Part shown: positions 10,071 to 18,379 of the stretch, piece by piece
Numbering within the stretch: the first letter of the stretch is position 1
How the letters are laid out: every line of letters starts with the position of its first letter
Assembly: GCF_003590095.1 (NCBI RefSeq)
Contig: NC_039487.1
Location: 13,499,794 to 13,563,793, forward strand
Source: Trichoplusia ni
Lineage: Eukaryota > Arthropoda > Insecta > Lepidoptera > Noctuidae
Reading direction: 5' to 3'
Length of the DNA stretch: 64,000 bases
Notes under the pieces: generated by a model
The model's database searches: none
What the model saw: only the letters and a program-made list of their open reading frames with translations
Told to the model about the DNA's origin: nothing
Translations under genes and position numbers: made by a program

Positions 10071-10376
10071 TACAATCGATTATTTCATGAAATTAATATT
10101 AAGATCAGTATTTAAGAGCGCTGTTTTGAAAAATCTTTTGAAATTAGATTTTGTTCTAGTTTCTGGGGTAGTAGGAAGGTCTCAGTAGACTTGTAACGAG
10201 GTTTAGGTTATTGGCAATATATTATTCATTTTAATTTAATAATAATTATGTATGTAAAATAATAGAAGACAATTTATATCTTGGCATCACACGACATTAG
10301 CGCGCGTGTTACCAGTTTAAGCGTTATATTTCTGATCGGTTTTCACAGAATTACAAAAAAGTCTTAATATGAGTAA

Positions 10377-10483
10377 TGTTCTATACACAATTGTCTATGG
10401 CTACTGGTCTACCCTTAGAGGTTTTTAAAGTCTAGAGTATATAGAAATAGATTTGTAGTCATAGACAGTTGGGTATGAGAACA
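10377..10483. ncRNA. Long imperfect hairpin, miRNA-like or MITE
   Basis: Arms 10377-10404 and 10455-10483 pair over about 28 positions with a few mismatches and one bulge (core CAAtTGTCTATGgCTAC), around a 50-nt loop. The imperfect pairing and 107-nt size fit a pre-miRNA, but a short fold-back transposon fits as well. No family recognised. Confidence 0.3.
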
Positions 10484-11099
10484 GTTTTGTGAAATTGACG
10501 TGTTTAAACAATATTCTAAGTATGTTGTTCTTATAAAGTATTTACTAACTGCCAAGGGGTTCTCCATGGCTCTCTTATTCTTCCCCATTTATTAAAATGC
10601 ATTAGTTAGTAACAGAAGGAAAGAGAACTTATTTTGGGAGTATTAAAGCCTATATTCTAAAACCTACCATGGAGGCCCGTGTTGCTACATGAAATAAATA
10701 AAAAAATTGTAGAATTTTTTAAAGGTTAGTTGTTTTGATTGCAATTGGAATAGTTTTTGTTTCCTACGATATTAACTAGATATATGTTATCTATATTCGA
10801 TTGTATTGTAAATGTAAATAAAATATGGCATTATTTAATAGCTTGTGTTTCTATCATTTATAATATACCCTCATATTATATATTATTATGCAAGCAAGGA
10901 ACGATAATGGAACTATGTATATGTATATTATAGCTCACAACAATATTCAAGCAACTTACTCTTTCAATTGTAAGTTCTTTGTTTAAGACCAGACTAGATT
11001 AAAAACTGGAAACATCGCCATCACCATGTGAAATAAAACAACAAAATAAAATCTTTTTATATATTCGAGGCATAAATTACATAAATAATTTCACATAAT

Positions 11100-11185
11100 A
11101 AAATATAGTTCCACATAAAAAGATTTATTTTATACAAACCAGAAAAACACTTAATATTCCTTTTCTTTTACGGTTTTGGTTTTGT
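11100..11185 (-). other. Terminal exon and 3' UTR of peptide A
   Basis: On the - strand a strong acceptor (tttttattgttcgcag) is followed by five codons, a TAA and, about 40 bases on, AATAAA (11124-11129). The words before the signal (ctggtttgtataaa) recur downstream of peptide B at about 12233-12248, showing that the 3' ends are paralogous. Confidence 0.5.
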
Positions 11186-11775
11186 CTGCGAACAATAAAA
11201 AATGATTAGAACTAATTTGTGAAGTGATCAATTCTCAAGCCTCTCCTATATAGGCGTCAAATATAAAATATAAAAGCAAGTTATTATATACTTAATTGAA
11301 GTTATGTTCGTCTGTGTCAAGGCTAATCACCTAAACGACTGAACCGATATCGGCTAAACAACAGCAATAAGGACGAAGACGGAAAAATAAATTGCTCTTA
11401 AACATAAAATTGGGACTTTTAATCAGAAGCCAAGCTAGTACCTACTTCATGAAAATCATTTTTTATTAACATTGTACGTGTAATTTATATGAAAGTTGGT
11501 TGCTAAATGATGTTAATCCCTTAATTATGATAACTTTGTTGGGATTCGAACCTTCCTTTGGTTTGGCAGTCGAACATTCGTACCGCTATGTTATCACCAA
11601 TAAAGAATGGAAACATTTTTACCGGCTTCGGATATATAACTTCTATGACCGGTTGTTTGTATTTGCAATTGGCGCAAGGCACCCTGGGCCTGCGCTGTCT
11701 GCGCTTGCAGCAGAAGACGCCCAGCACCAGCGCGGTCAGCTGCAGCACCACCACCAACAACTTTGATATCTTCAT
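11168..11775 (-). CDS. Peptide A: short secreted Cys/Arg-rich peptide (2 coding exons)
   Basis: Coding exon 11623-11775 starts at the first ATG behind acceptor cctgtttcccttaaag (exon start 11784). It encodes 51 residues: a hydrophobic signal peptide (MKISKLLVVVLQLTALVLGV), then CCKRRQRRPRVPCANCK and a PVIEVIYPKP tail. Donor GTAAAA at 11622. A phase-0 exon after acceptor tattgttcgcag (11185) adds five residues (TKPKP) and stops at 11168-11170, followed by AATAAA on the - strand at 11124-11129, total about 56 residues. Reading through the donor gives 84 codons, but that extension runs into repeat-like sequence. Function unknown; a secreted, strongly cationic peptide is all the sequence supports. 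It is the nearest relative of peptide B in tail and 3' UTR. Confidence 0.6.
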
Positions 11776-11885
11776 CTCGAAAAACTTTAAGGGAAACAGG
11801 ATATAGGTTACAATATATACATGGGATTAATCAATTTTGAAATTTTCAGGTCCTCTCCTACATGAATTAAATTTACTGCACGGAT

Positions 11886-12012
11886 AGCCGATGGCACAGG
11901 TCACTACGGCAAACCTAGTGATCTCCGCGTAGGACAAACATTTGTGTGATCCACGAATGCTCATCCTGAGTCTGGTTCTCTTTATGCATGTGATTTAATG
12001 TTTTTTTTTAAC
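11886..12012 (+). mobile_element. SINE (family 2) fragment
   Basis: Contains acggatagccgatggcac, ggacaaacatttgtgtgatc and gaatgctcatcctgagtctg, the words of a tRNA-headed SINE family repeated at 37575-37700, 48555-48825, 51750-51925 and 52450-52620. Degraded; it lies in the intron or flank between peptides A and B. Confidence 0.6.
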
Positions 12013-12299
12013 TTTTTTAAATATTCCTTACTGTGGGACGTTATAGAAAAAGAAAAATTATATATAAAAAGTGTACTCTACCCGGCCGGGATATTGACGT
12101 TTAGTCAGTATCAGAATTTTAAGTAGTTTCCGATCCCAGACATATGGAACCATTAGAAGAACCAACATGTTAAAACTCGTAAATTGAATCTGGTGCAATC
12201 AGTTTGGCCATTAAAATATTTATAATTAGGATTACTTTATACAAACCAGTCGCTGATGAGAGCTAAGAGAGTTTTAACCGCACCAGTGCGAGATTCTTG

Positions 12300-12813
12300 T
12301 TATTTCTTCGGCTGCAATCAAAACAAATTATTACGTGGATTAGGCGCTAATTTAATGTAATGTACTGAAGATCTAACACTTTTAATGCATTTTGATACTA
12401 CTCAGCAAAAGATACAGACTTATCTAATACTTAGAGCAAAACATTTCAGAAAAATAGGACAATACCATTTTAAACCAAGGGTATCCTATCAGTATATTTT
12501 CAGAGGACACGTGAGATTTTATCAAAAATTCATGAATTTCACCTGAGCTCAGAATTTGTTCGCACCGGGATATGACACAAAGGTATAAGTACTCACATCA
12601 GTGAGTTAAGGATAAATTTGATAAATAATGGAGCAACTACGGAATATGTTCATCAGAGCTTGTTACCTTGGGATATAATACTTCGATGATGGGTCCTTTG
12701 TAAGTGCAAGGCAGACAGTAGCTGGGCGTGCGCGGGCGGCGCGAGCACCCCACCGCGTAGCAAACCAGCGTGCTGAGCTGCAGCACCAGCATCAGAACCA
12801 CCGCCGTCCTCAT
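12300..12813 (-). CDS. Peptide B: short secreted Cys/Arg-rich peptide (2 coding exons)
   Basis: Exon 12667-12813 starts at ATG 12811-12813, behind acceptor gttcatctccag (exon start 12833); an in-frame ATG at 12852 lies upstream of the acceptor and is not used in this model. It encodes 49 residues: signal peptide (MRTAVVLMLVLQLSTLVCYA), then VGCSRRPRTPSYCLPCTYKG and PIIEVLYPK. Donor AAG|gtaaca at 12666. A phase-0 acceptor (ttgttttgattgcag, exon start 12311) adds PKK and a stop at 12300-12302. The I-E-V-x-Y-P-K tail is shared with peptide A. Three Cys in the mature part. GC-rich third positions support coding. Function unknown. Confidence 0.62.
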
Positions 12814-12905
12814 CGCGGAGGCGCGCCGGTAGGCTGGAGATGAACATATCACTATAATATTACTAACCCAAAAAACTCAGCTATTTACTGAAAACACCTA
12901 GTAAG

Positions 12906-13731
12906 TTAGCCATAAACGCAGGGAAACTGGAGTATGTTTAGTTTGTAAAACTGCACAGTTTTACCACTTGACTACGCAAGAAGCCGAGTGGTGGACAATA
13001 CTACGTCAAAACTTCTTGGGGCGACGTATCGCGGGTTAGTGTAGGACAGGCATTAGTGTGATCCAGGAATCTTCGTTCTGAGCTTGGGTGTCTTTGCATG
13101 TGAGTTCAATGTTTGTTTAATCCCCCGCATTACATAGATAAGATTACGCTGAAGTCGTTCAAGAAAAGATTACTTTCCAGATAGTTCGCACAGTATCTTC
13201 CTAACATAAGCTTTTGCGTTACCGGCAACGTCAACAAGTGGTTAACTAGCCAAAGAGAGATAGATGCAGTAGCGTAAGGGAGACAGCACACTACGCCACG
13301 TAGAGTTATCGCACTGCCACCCCTGTCTTAATTTAAGAGATCGCACTTTACGATGGATTCGTTACCAGCGGTCGACCGGCAGCGAGGCGCGCTACAAATG
13401 ATCGCATAGGAACATAAAATCACGACAAAAATGCTATCCTATCCTTTTTGTAAATCCAGGTTACCAACTATATGTGTGACAAATTTCGTCCATATCCGTT
13501 CACTGGTTTTAGAGTAAAATATGTAGTAGCAAACATCCATCCAAACAGACTTTTACGGTACTTATGGATATTACTAAGATTTCTTTGATATATTATAATT
13601 AGTGTTGTATCCACACAGTCTCTTACCCTTCTGCAGCAAGTCTCTCGCGTGACAGCTTTCTTACAGGCTAGAGCATTCACGATTAGCCCAAAGCTGTAGA
13701 TTAGTATCAGAAACAACTGCTGAAACATCAT
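12906..13731 (-). CDS. Peptide C: short secreted Cys-rich peptide (2 coding exons)
   Basis: Exon 13627-13731 begins two bases behind a very strong acceptor (tttttttttgtttccag). It encodes 35 residues: a signal peptide (MMFQQLFLILIYSFGLIVNA) and ACKKAVTRETCCRR up to donor AGG|gtaaga. The open frame continues past the donor, but the continuation has no family features. A candidate phase-0 exon at 12906-12926 (acceptor aacatactccag) adds FPCVYG and a stop; this restores the PC motif of the other members, but the acceptor is only moderate. More AT-rich than A and B. The 700-nt intron carries a SINE fragment. Function unknown. Confidence 0.5.
12960..13130 (+). mobile_element. SINE (family 2) fragment
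   Basis: Words gccgagtggtggacaatact, gtgtgatccaggaatcttcg and tctttgcatgtgagttcaat match the SINE family at 48555-48825. It lies in the intron of peptide C. Confidence 0.6.
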
Positions 13732-13867
13732 CACTGGAAACAAAAAAAAACAGTGTTAATAACATTACCTACAAGTGTTACTTAAAGGAACTACGTAACT
13801 ATCAACTCATGCGACAATTTAAAGCAAAATTACATTTTCTTTTTATCTACTGTTGACGTAGTGATAA

Positions 13868-14045
13868 TCTTCTTCTAATATATAAAATTCCCGTGTCACG
13901 ATGTTAGTTACCGTACTCCTCCGAAACGGTTCTACCGATTTTTATGAAATTTTGTATACATATTGGGTAGGTCTGAGAATAGAACAACATCTGTTTTTCA
14001 TACCCCTAAGTGATAAGGGTTGCTCATAATAAAAATATTTTTTTA
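13868..14045 (+). mobile_element. Helitron-like 5' end fragment
   Basis: Starts with taatatataaaattcccgtg and continues with tcctccgaaacggttctacc and gatttttatgaaattttg, wording I associate with non-autonomous helitron-type elements of Lepidoptera. A CTRR 3' end could not be located. Confidence 0.45.
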
Positions 14046-14076
14046 ATTTTTTGGATTAAATTTTTTGTTTTTATTT

Positions 14077-14471
14077 ATATACACCGTGATTTTTTTGTCG
14101 TCTTACAAAAGCAGCCCAGTTCATGTATCTAATGACTAGAACACGTTCATGATAAAAAAAAATAGGTATTTATGAGATTTGAATAAATTTAAAATGCAAT
14201 TTTTATTCAATATTATGATGCAATTCGTAGTTGTTTAGAAACACAGCTCTGTTGCGAGCGCGTTCCGAGCCTTGTAACAATGGTGAGGAGCGCGGGCGGC
14301 GGCGTTTTTATCATTTTTAAGAGTATATTTCAGATTTCTCTTGTTTAATTTTTCTTTGTACTTATTATCTTAGTTGAAGATAAAAAATAATAATCGCGCC
14401 TAGGGGTATTTTACGTCGGATACATGAACTGGGCTCCTTTTGTAAGACGACTAAAAAATCACCGTGTATAT
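14077..14471. mobile_element. Non-autonomous element with 53-bp terminal inverted repeats
   Basis: 14077-14129 (starting atatacaccgtgat) is the reverse complement of 14419-14471 with very few differences. The 290-base interior holds a short GC-rich piece (gcgcgggcggcggcg at about 14290) and no open frame. It lies between peptides C and D. No clear target-site duplication. Confidence 0.75.
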
Positions 14472-14765
14472 TCTCTGTTAGTTTCAGTTTTTGTAAAATT
14501 TTTACGGACTGTCTACACTTGCGAACAGCTTTCGATCACAATTTATACTTAATTACGTTTATAAATTGTCATCGTAAGCAGTTCGCTGCCTCGTCTAGAA
14601 TCAAATCTCCCATAAGACTATTTTTAGTTTAATGTGGTTTTCTTATCTTCTATTCAATATAAATTACTTAAAACCTTTACAAGAAATGACGGAATTTCAG
14701 CTTTTAGTGCTTATGTACCACTTGACCTCATTTTATTATGAAAAACAGTTATTACACGTTAAGTT

Positions 14766-15074
14766 CTAGACAGACACTTGCATTGATTGCAGCTGAAATG
14801 CGATCCATCTGCCTAGAGTGTTATACTCAATACCATTTTTTAACGTTTACCTGTTAAAAAGACATAGGTGCCTCTAGAATCTGTAAGGAGTTCTCACCTT
14901 TCGTATGATCACTCTGACGGGGGATCTCTCGTAACCTAAATCTGTCTTGGGTCTGTGGCAGGGCCTGCAGAAGCGATCATTGCAGAGTCGCCGGCGCTTG
15001 CAACCCTGGGTCAGCTCGAACATGGACACCGCGATGTGCAGGAACACTAACATGAACTCATTTAGAAACACCAT
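14766..15074 (-). CDS. Peptide D: short secreted Cys/Arg-rich peptide (2 coding exons)
   Basis: Exon 14898-15074 starts behind acceptor ggcttatttgcag (exon start 15087). It encodes 59 residues: signal peptide (MVFLNEFMLVFLHIAVSMFE), then GCKRRRLCNDRFCRPCHRP and a longer tail with RSPVRVIIRK. Donor AAG|gtgaga. A 105-nt intron leads to acceptor gatcgcatttcag and eight more residues (LQSMQVSV) with a stop at 14766-14768; AATAAA (- strand) lies near 14733. Four Cys in the mature core, strongly basic. Reading through the donor would add only VRTPYRF and stop. Function unknown. Confidence 0.6.
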
Positions 15075-15154
15075 CTTGTTTCCGACACTGCAAATAAGCC
15101 GGAGAAAAAAAAAGGATAGGTATTAAAATTAAAAGATGTATTTCATAACATTGA

Positions 15155-15241
15155 GGTGACTGGCAGACTTTAAAGTTTTTATTAATAATCCTTTAATTTT
15201 TGAAATTGAAATCATGGTTTACTTAGAAGCTTAGTGCTGAG
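15155..15241 (-). other. Candidate 3' UTR exon of peptide E
   Basis: On the - strand a possible acceptor (tctgccatttgagaatgaaccag region, exon start 15241) is followed about 60 bases on by AATAAA (15178-15183), a spacing like that in peptides A and D. Confidence 0.3.
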
Positions 15242-15548
15242 CTGGTTCATTCTCAAATGGCAGAAAGGAAGCAGAAGGAACTTTTAAGATTCTTTCCGTA
15301 CTCTCAGACTGCAACAAAATCGATGGGTCTCTTTACGCAAAGGTATTCAATTACCATATCATTTGATCGTTAACCTGAAATACGCTGAAATGTATGGAGA
15401 TAACAGTTCTAAGTCACGTGACCAATCGAACGAAACGTTTCGAAAGTTTTCTATCGACGTTAACAAATGTAAAAGGGCTTGGCTAGAGGGGCAGTGGGGA
15501 AGTGCTCTCATTCACCGCTACTTCAGAAACTCACCTTTACAACAAAGT

Positions 15549-15689
15549 TCACTTCTTTTCAGTGCACCTGGGATTGTTATCGCTGCAAGTCGTGTACTCG
15601 TGGCGGACGCACCCGAGACAGGTCTCCAAGTAAGATAGCAGGAGGGTCACCAATAGAATCACCACCTCTTGGAAGAATGCTTTGTCCAT
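15549..15689 (-). CDS. Peptide E: short secreted Cys-containing peptide
   Basis: Forty-six codons plus stop in one exon. Exon start 15707 follows acceptor cctcgtttccgcag; ATG at 15687-15689. Signal peptide MDKAFFQEVVILLVTLLLSY, then LETCLGCVRHEYTTC and SDNNPRCTEKK. Four Cys in the last 23 residues. The stop lies 14 bases before a donor (taaag|gtgagt at 15534), so the next exon is untranslated. A longer overlapping frame on the other strand has no family features, whereas this one fits the array pattern (GC, TC, NNPxC shared with peptide F). Function unknown. Confidence 0.6.
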   Translation of the reverse strand: MDKAFFQEVVILLVTLLLSYLETCLGCVRHEYTTCSDNNPRCTEKK

Positions 15690-15981
15690 TGCCAGAAGCC
15701 AATGGATCTGCGGAAACGAGGAATGGAATCAAGTACCTATTATGTTCGTTTTTTACATTGATCGCGTATGGCATTGGAAAAAAACCAAACCATAAGACAT
15801 CCCATACTAATATCCGATATCTAAGGGAACGGGGTTTAAATGTATTGATGAAAATATTCTATATTCCTAGGTTAAACTAGGACTTTTAGGTACTGCTAGA
15901 CTGATAGATAACCTACAAATCTCTAAATATCTTCAGACGAGCCATATCTCTTTCGTCCATATAAAACCTACCGTTACCAGT

Positions 15982-16110
15982 TTATCTCTTGCAAGGCGGG
16001 TTATTTGGGTTACAAGTGACGCGCTTTTGGCCACATCCGGCCACCTCTAGCAACCAGCTCGCGACCAGGAAGATAGCGAACGCCAGGCGCTCCCAGCGTG
16101 TTAACATCAT
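15982..16110 (-). CDS. Peptide F: short secreted Cys-containing peptide
   Basis: Forty-two residues. The exon begins at 16115 behind acceptor caactttgtttcag; tandem ATGs at 16108-16110 and 16105-16107. Signal peptide MMLTRWERLAFAIFLVASWL, then EVAGCGQKRVTCNPNNPPCK. The stop TAA at 15982-15984 is followed by possible donors at 15977 (ctg|gtaacg) and 15971 (acg|gtaggt). Shares the TC..NNP.C signature with peptide E. Three Cys, so an unpaired Cys or a dimer is possible. A 14-bp inverted repeat covers its acceptor. Function unknown. Confidence 0.62.
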   Translation of the reverse strand: MMLTRWERLAFAIFLVASWLLEVAGCGQKRVTCNPNNPPCKR

Positions 16111-16121
16111 ATACTCTGAAA

Positions 16122-16184
16122 CAAAGTTGAATATTTAGAGAGATGTAACTAGGTCCAAGGATGTGGTTATAATATTCAACTTTG
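16122..16184. repeat. 14-bp inverted repeat over the peptide F splice acceptor
   Basis: CAAAGTTGAATATT at 16122-16135 and its exact reverse complement at 16171-16184, with a 35-nt loop. In the - strand transcript the downstream arm contains the pyrimidine run of the acceptor (caactttgtttcag). Confidence 0.75.
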
Positions 16185-16370
16185 CTTCGATACTGAATGT
16201 ACTGAACTTCACAAGCTACTGAGAATTTACAATTGAACGTGATGCTATTTCGGCGATGGAGATGAAAGGTATTTATTTTAACTACTAGCCGCTAAGGAAT
16301 TAGTTCTAATTTTGTTTTTTTTTTTGTTAAATCGTTCTCACTATAATATAGGTTAAGTGTTGGTACTTAC

Positions 16371-16444
16371 AGAAAAAGGAGAGTTGTAGACAGCAATGTT
16401 ATTTTATGTTATTCGCCATTTCATATCATGCGTCCATCTTCCCC
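16371..16444 (-). other. Candidate untranslated exon upstream of peptide F
   Basis: On the - strand, acceptor attatttttcgtttgcag and donor ct|gtaagtacc bound a 74-nt segment with stops in all three frames, fitting a 5' UTR exon spliced to peptide F. Confidence 0.4.
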
Positions 16445-16928
16445 CTGCAAACGAAAAATAATCGATTTGAGTCGTTCCACCAAAATACATAAACAGACTA
16501 ACTAAAATACTAAAACTAAGTGTTAACACTAAATAACAAATAAAGTACTAAACACACTACGAGGTGGAATTTGACCCAAATCAATACTTTACGTTTGCAA
16601 TGGGAAAATACGCTACGAGGAATTTGGGAAAAGAAAAGTTGCTTAATATTATATGCGGTTTTTTTTAGATTTAACAATTTTTGTAGAAAAAGTATAAACC
16701 AAGTGTCAATTTATATGAAACATGATTCAAATTTTGTAATGTATGAAGCAATGGGTCAAACTTAAGATAATTGTTGTAATTCAAGTCATTATCGACGTTT
16801 TCACGCGTCTACATTGGTGTTTGTGGTTTGGGTTCATCTACAGTGGTTCTAGGCGTAATAGTATTCCCAACCGATGTTCCCGACCAAGAAGTTGTCAAGA
16901 CGCCTATATACACCGTTGTTTACGGCAT

Positions 16929-16934
16929 TTTATT
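16929..16934 (-). terminator. Poly(A) signal of peptide G
   Basis: AATAAA on the - strand, about 65 bases beyond the G stop codon. Confidence 0.55.
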
Positions 16935-16994
16935 TAGTTTACATGGCACTGTTGATGTTCCCATTGGGTACGCATCGCTTTCCCAATCGCTACG

Positions 16995-17135
16995 CTAGTT
17001 TCTGTAGGGCCCCCGGCGGCAGGGCGCGCGCCCCGAGCACGGGATGCTCTTCTTGCAGCACGACGCGCCGGCGATCAGCATCGAGAACAGCGCGAACAGC
17101 ACTGCATACAGCTGAGTATAGTTGAATTTGCCCAT
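16995..17135 (-). CDS. Peptide G: short secreted Cys-rich peptide
   Basis: Forty-six residues. ATG at 17133-17135, behind acceptor tttctcttgttctag (exon start 17144). Signal peptide MGKFNYTQLYAVLFALFSML followed by ASCCKKSIPCSGRAPCRR and GPYRN. Four Cys and many Arg/Lys in about 22 mature residues. Unlike the other blocks there is no donor nearby; an AATAAA on the - strand at 16929-16934 ends the exon about 65 bases after the stop, so G is a complete transcription unit of its own. GC-rich codons contrast with its AT-rich surroundings. Function unknown. Confidence 0.62.
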   Translation of the reverse strand: MGKFNYTQLYAVLFALFSMLIAGASCCKKSIPCSGRAPCRRGPYRN

Positions 17136-17257
17136 TATTGGATACTAGAACAAGAGAAATTAAATATATCAGTATTACAAGGAAGAATTATTAGCTGGGG
17201 AACTTGAAGAGGACGTGGTTGGCACCTCGTCCTCCTCAAGTAAGATTTTGCAGTTAC

Positions 17258-17340
17258 GAAATGAAATGAAATGAAATGAAATGAAATCATTTATTCTGCA
17301 AATAGGATATTTCATCACTTTTACATGTCTTTTTATAAGA
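17258..17340. repeat. (GAAAT)n microsatellite plus conserved tail
   Basis: Five to six GAAAT units (17258-17287) run into catttattctgcaaatagg, a tail word common in Lepidoptera repeats. Probably the end of a non-LTR or SINE copy. Confidence 0.6.
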
Positions 17341-17518
17341 ACGCTGGAGCCGACATTTCCTATCTGACTACCCTGAGAAGAAATGTCGAAACAAACTCAT
17401 GGGGTCGTAGTCTCTTTTAAAGTCCAGACAGTTTTAAAATATGAGTAAAGTGTATAAACTAATGCAGAGTATTTCAATGGAATGGATAATAATATACCTG
17501 CATAAGGTTTATACTTAC

Positions 17519-17603
17519 GGAAGTGACATGCATTCTTGAGAACTCTCGATTTCACAACAGTAGTTTAACAATTTTAAAATGTCGCAATGGAACCTTAGCA
17601 ATA
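17519..17603 (-). other. Candidate untranslated exon upstream of peptide G
   Basis: On the - strand a strong acceptor (cttttgtatctttttttag) and a strong donor (cttcc|gtaagtat) bound an 85-nt segment that fits a 5' UTR exon for peptide G. Confidence 0.4.
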
Positions 17604-18176
17604 CTAAAAAAAAGATACAAAAGAAATGGGGCTGCTAAATCATCGCGATCTGTCATCAGCTATCAGATGAGACGGGCAGACGAAAGCCCTTTGTAATCTA
17701 AATACATGCTCATCACGGTTGGCTCACGGCACCGGACAGAAATAAACAATACGCGCTGAATCAAACGATAGGTTTGATGCAACATTGTTGGGTTTAACGG
17801 AAGAAGATACTTTGATGGGAAATATCGGTCAAGGGTAACCAGAGGATCGTATTATATGATTAAGGATTTTTAGAAACATGAATTTCAAGATAAGTCTTAG
17901 ACGTTGATTCATTTCATCTCCTTAAGTTTAGATTACAAACTATCGCAAAGAGAACTAAAACTGAACTGAATGTGTAGTGAGTAATCAAAATTACTAGAAT
18001 TGTGTTTGTTTGAGAGAAGACCACTTAACATGTACATCCAAGGATTAAACATGAAGGAAAGGAAAAGAGAAAAGGGAATAGGAGCGTGAAGGCAAATAAG
18101 GAAAAGAGAAAGACCGTCTAGCGTGACATGATCATGTGACATGACGATTTAAAAAATATGCAAAAACTTACCGCAA

Positions 18177-18299
18177 TCACTTGCTACAGGGCGCCGGATT
18201 TCTGCAGGCGATGTAGACCTTCTTCGTGCACGCAGTCGCAAGTCCAAGCAGCGATAATAACCCAGTGAGGAGCAGCAGCACAGCTCTGTGAACGCCCAT
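18177..18299 (-). CDS. Peptide H: short secreted Cys-containing peptide
   Basis: Forty residues. The exon starts at 18330 behind acceptor gcaacggtttccag; ATG at 18297-18299. An upstream in-frame ATG at 18368 would precede the acceptor and spoil the signal peptide. MGVHRAVLLLLTGLLSLLGL is the signal, with an A-T-A cleavage site, and the mature part is CTKKVYIACRNPAPCSK. A tiny upstream frame (ATG CGG CGC TAG) sits in the leader at 18313. The stop TGA lies five bases before donor gcg|gtaagt (18171). Three Cys; about 17 mature residues. First unit of the array in transcription order. Function unknown. Confidence 0.62.
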   Translation of the reverse strand: MGVHRAVLLLLTGLLSLLGLATACTKKVYIACRNPAPCSK

Positions 18300-18379
18300 G
18301 TCTAGCGCCGCATCTTGCTGTGGCGGTGCCCTGGAAACCGTTGCGCCCGGCTCGGCCTTACAGCTCAAATACGATCAGC

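Larger units (their letters stand above)
7862..10840 (+). other. Sec24 3' UTR and downstream flank
   Basis: AT-rich and without coding signal. AATAAA occurs at 9362-9367, 10693-10702 and 10817-10822; the last is followed by a GT-rich stretch (gcttgtgtttct) and is a plausible distal cleavage site. Two fragments of a dispersed repeat with the words 'ctgttgggcaaaaccc' lie at about 8270-8380. Three fold-back structures are listed separately. A 66-codon frame at 9988-10188 spans one of them and shows no family signature. Confidence 0.45.

Noticed and set aside
11521..11622. Read-through of peptide A to 84 codons
   Set aside because: The extension lies beyond a usable donor and enters repeat-like sequence (gggattcgaacc).
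12814..12852. Upstream ATG start for peptide B
   Set aside because: It lies upstream of the likely splice acceptor and would place charged residues before the signal peptide.
14851..14897. A 47-base intron and mini-exon within the peptide D intron
   Set aside because: Too short for a typical insect intron; the 105-base intron to 14792 gives a stop and a well-placed AATAAA.
15479..15880. 133-codon + strand frame opposite peptide E
   Set aside because: No signal peptide, family motif or splice context; peptide E on the other strand fits the array.
17933..18142. 69-codon - strand frame between peptides G and H
   Set aside because: No N-terminal signal peptide and no Cys pattern; AT-rich intron.
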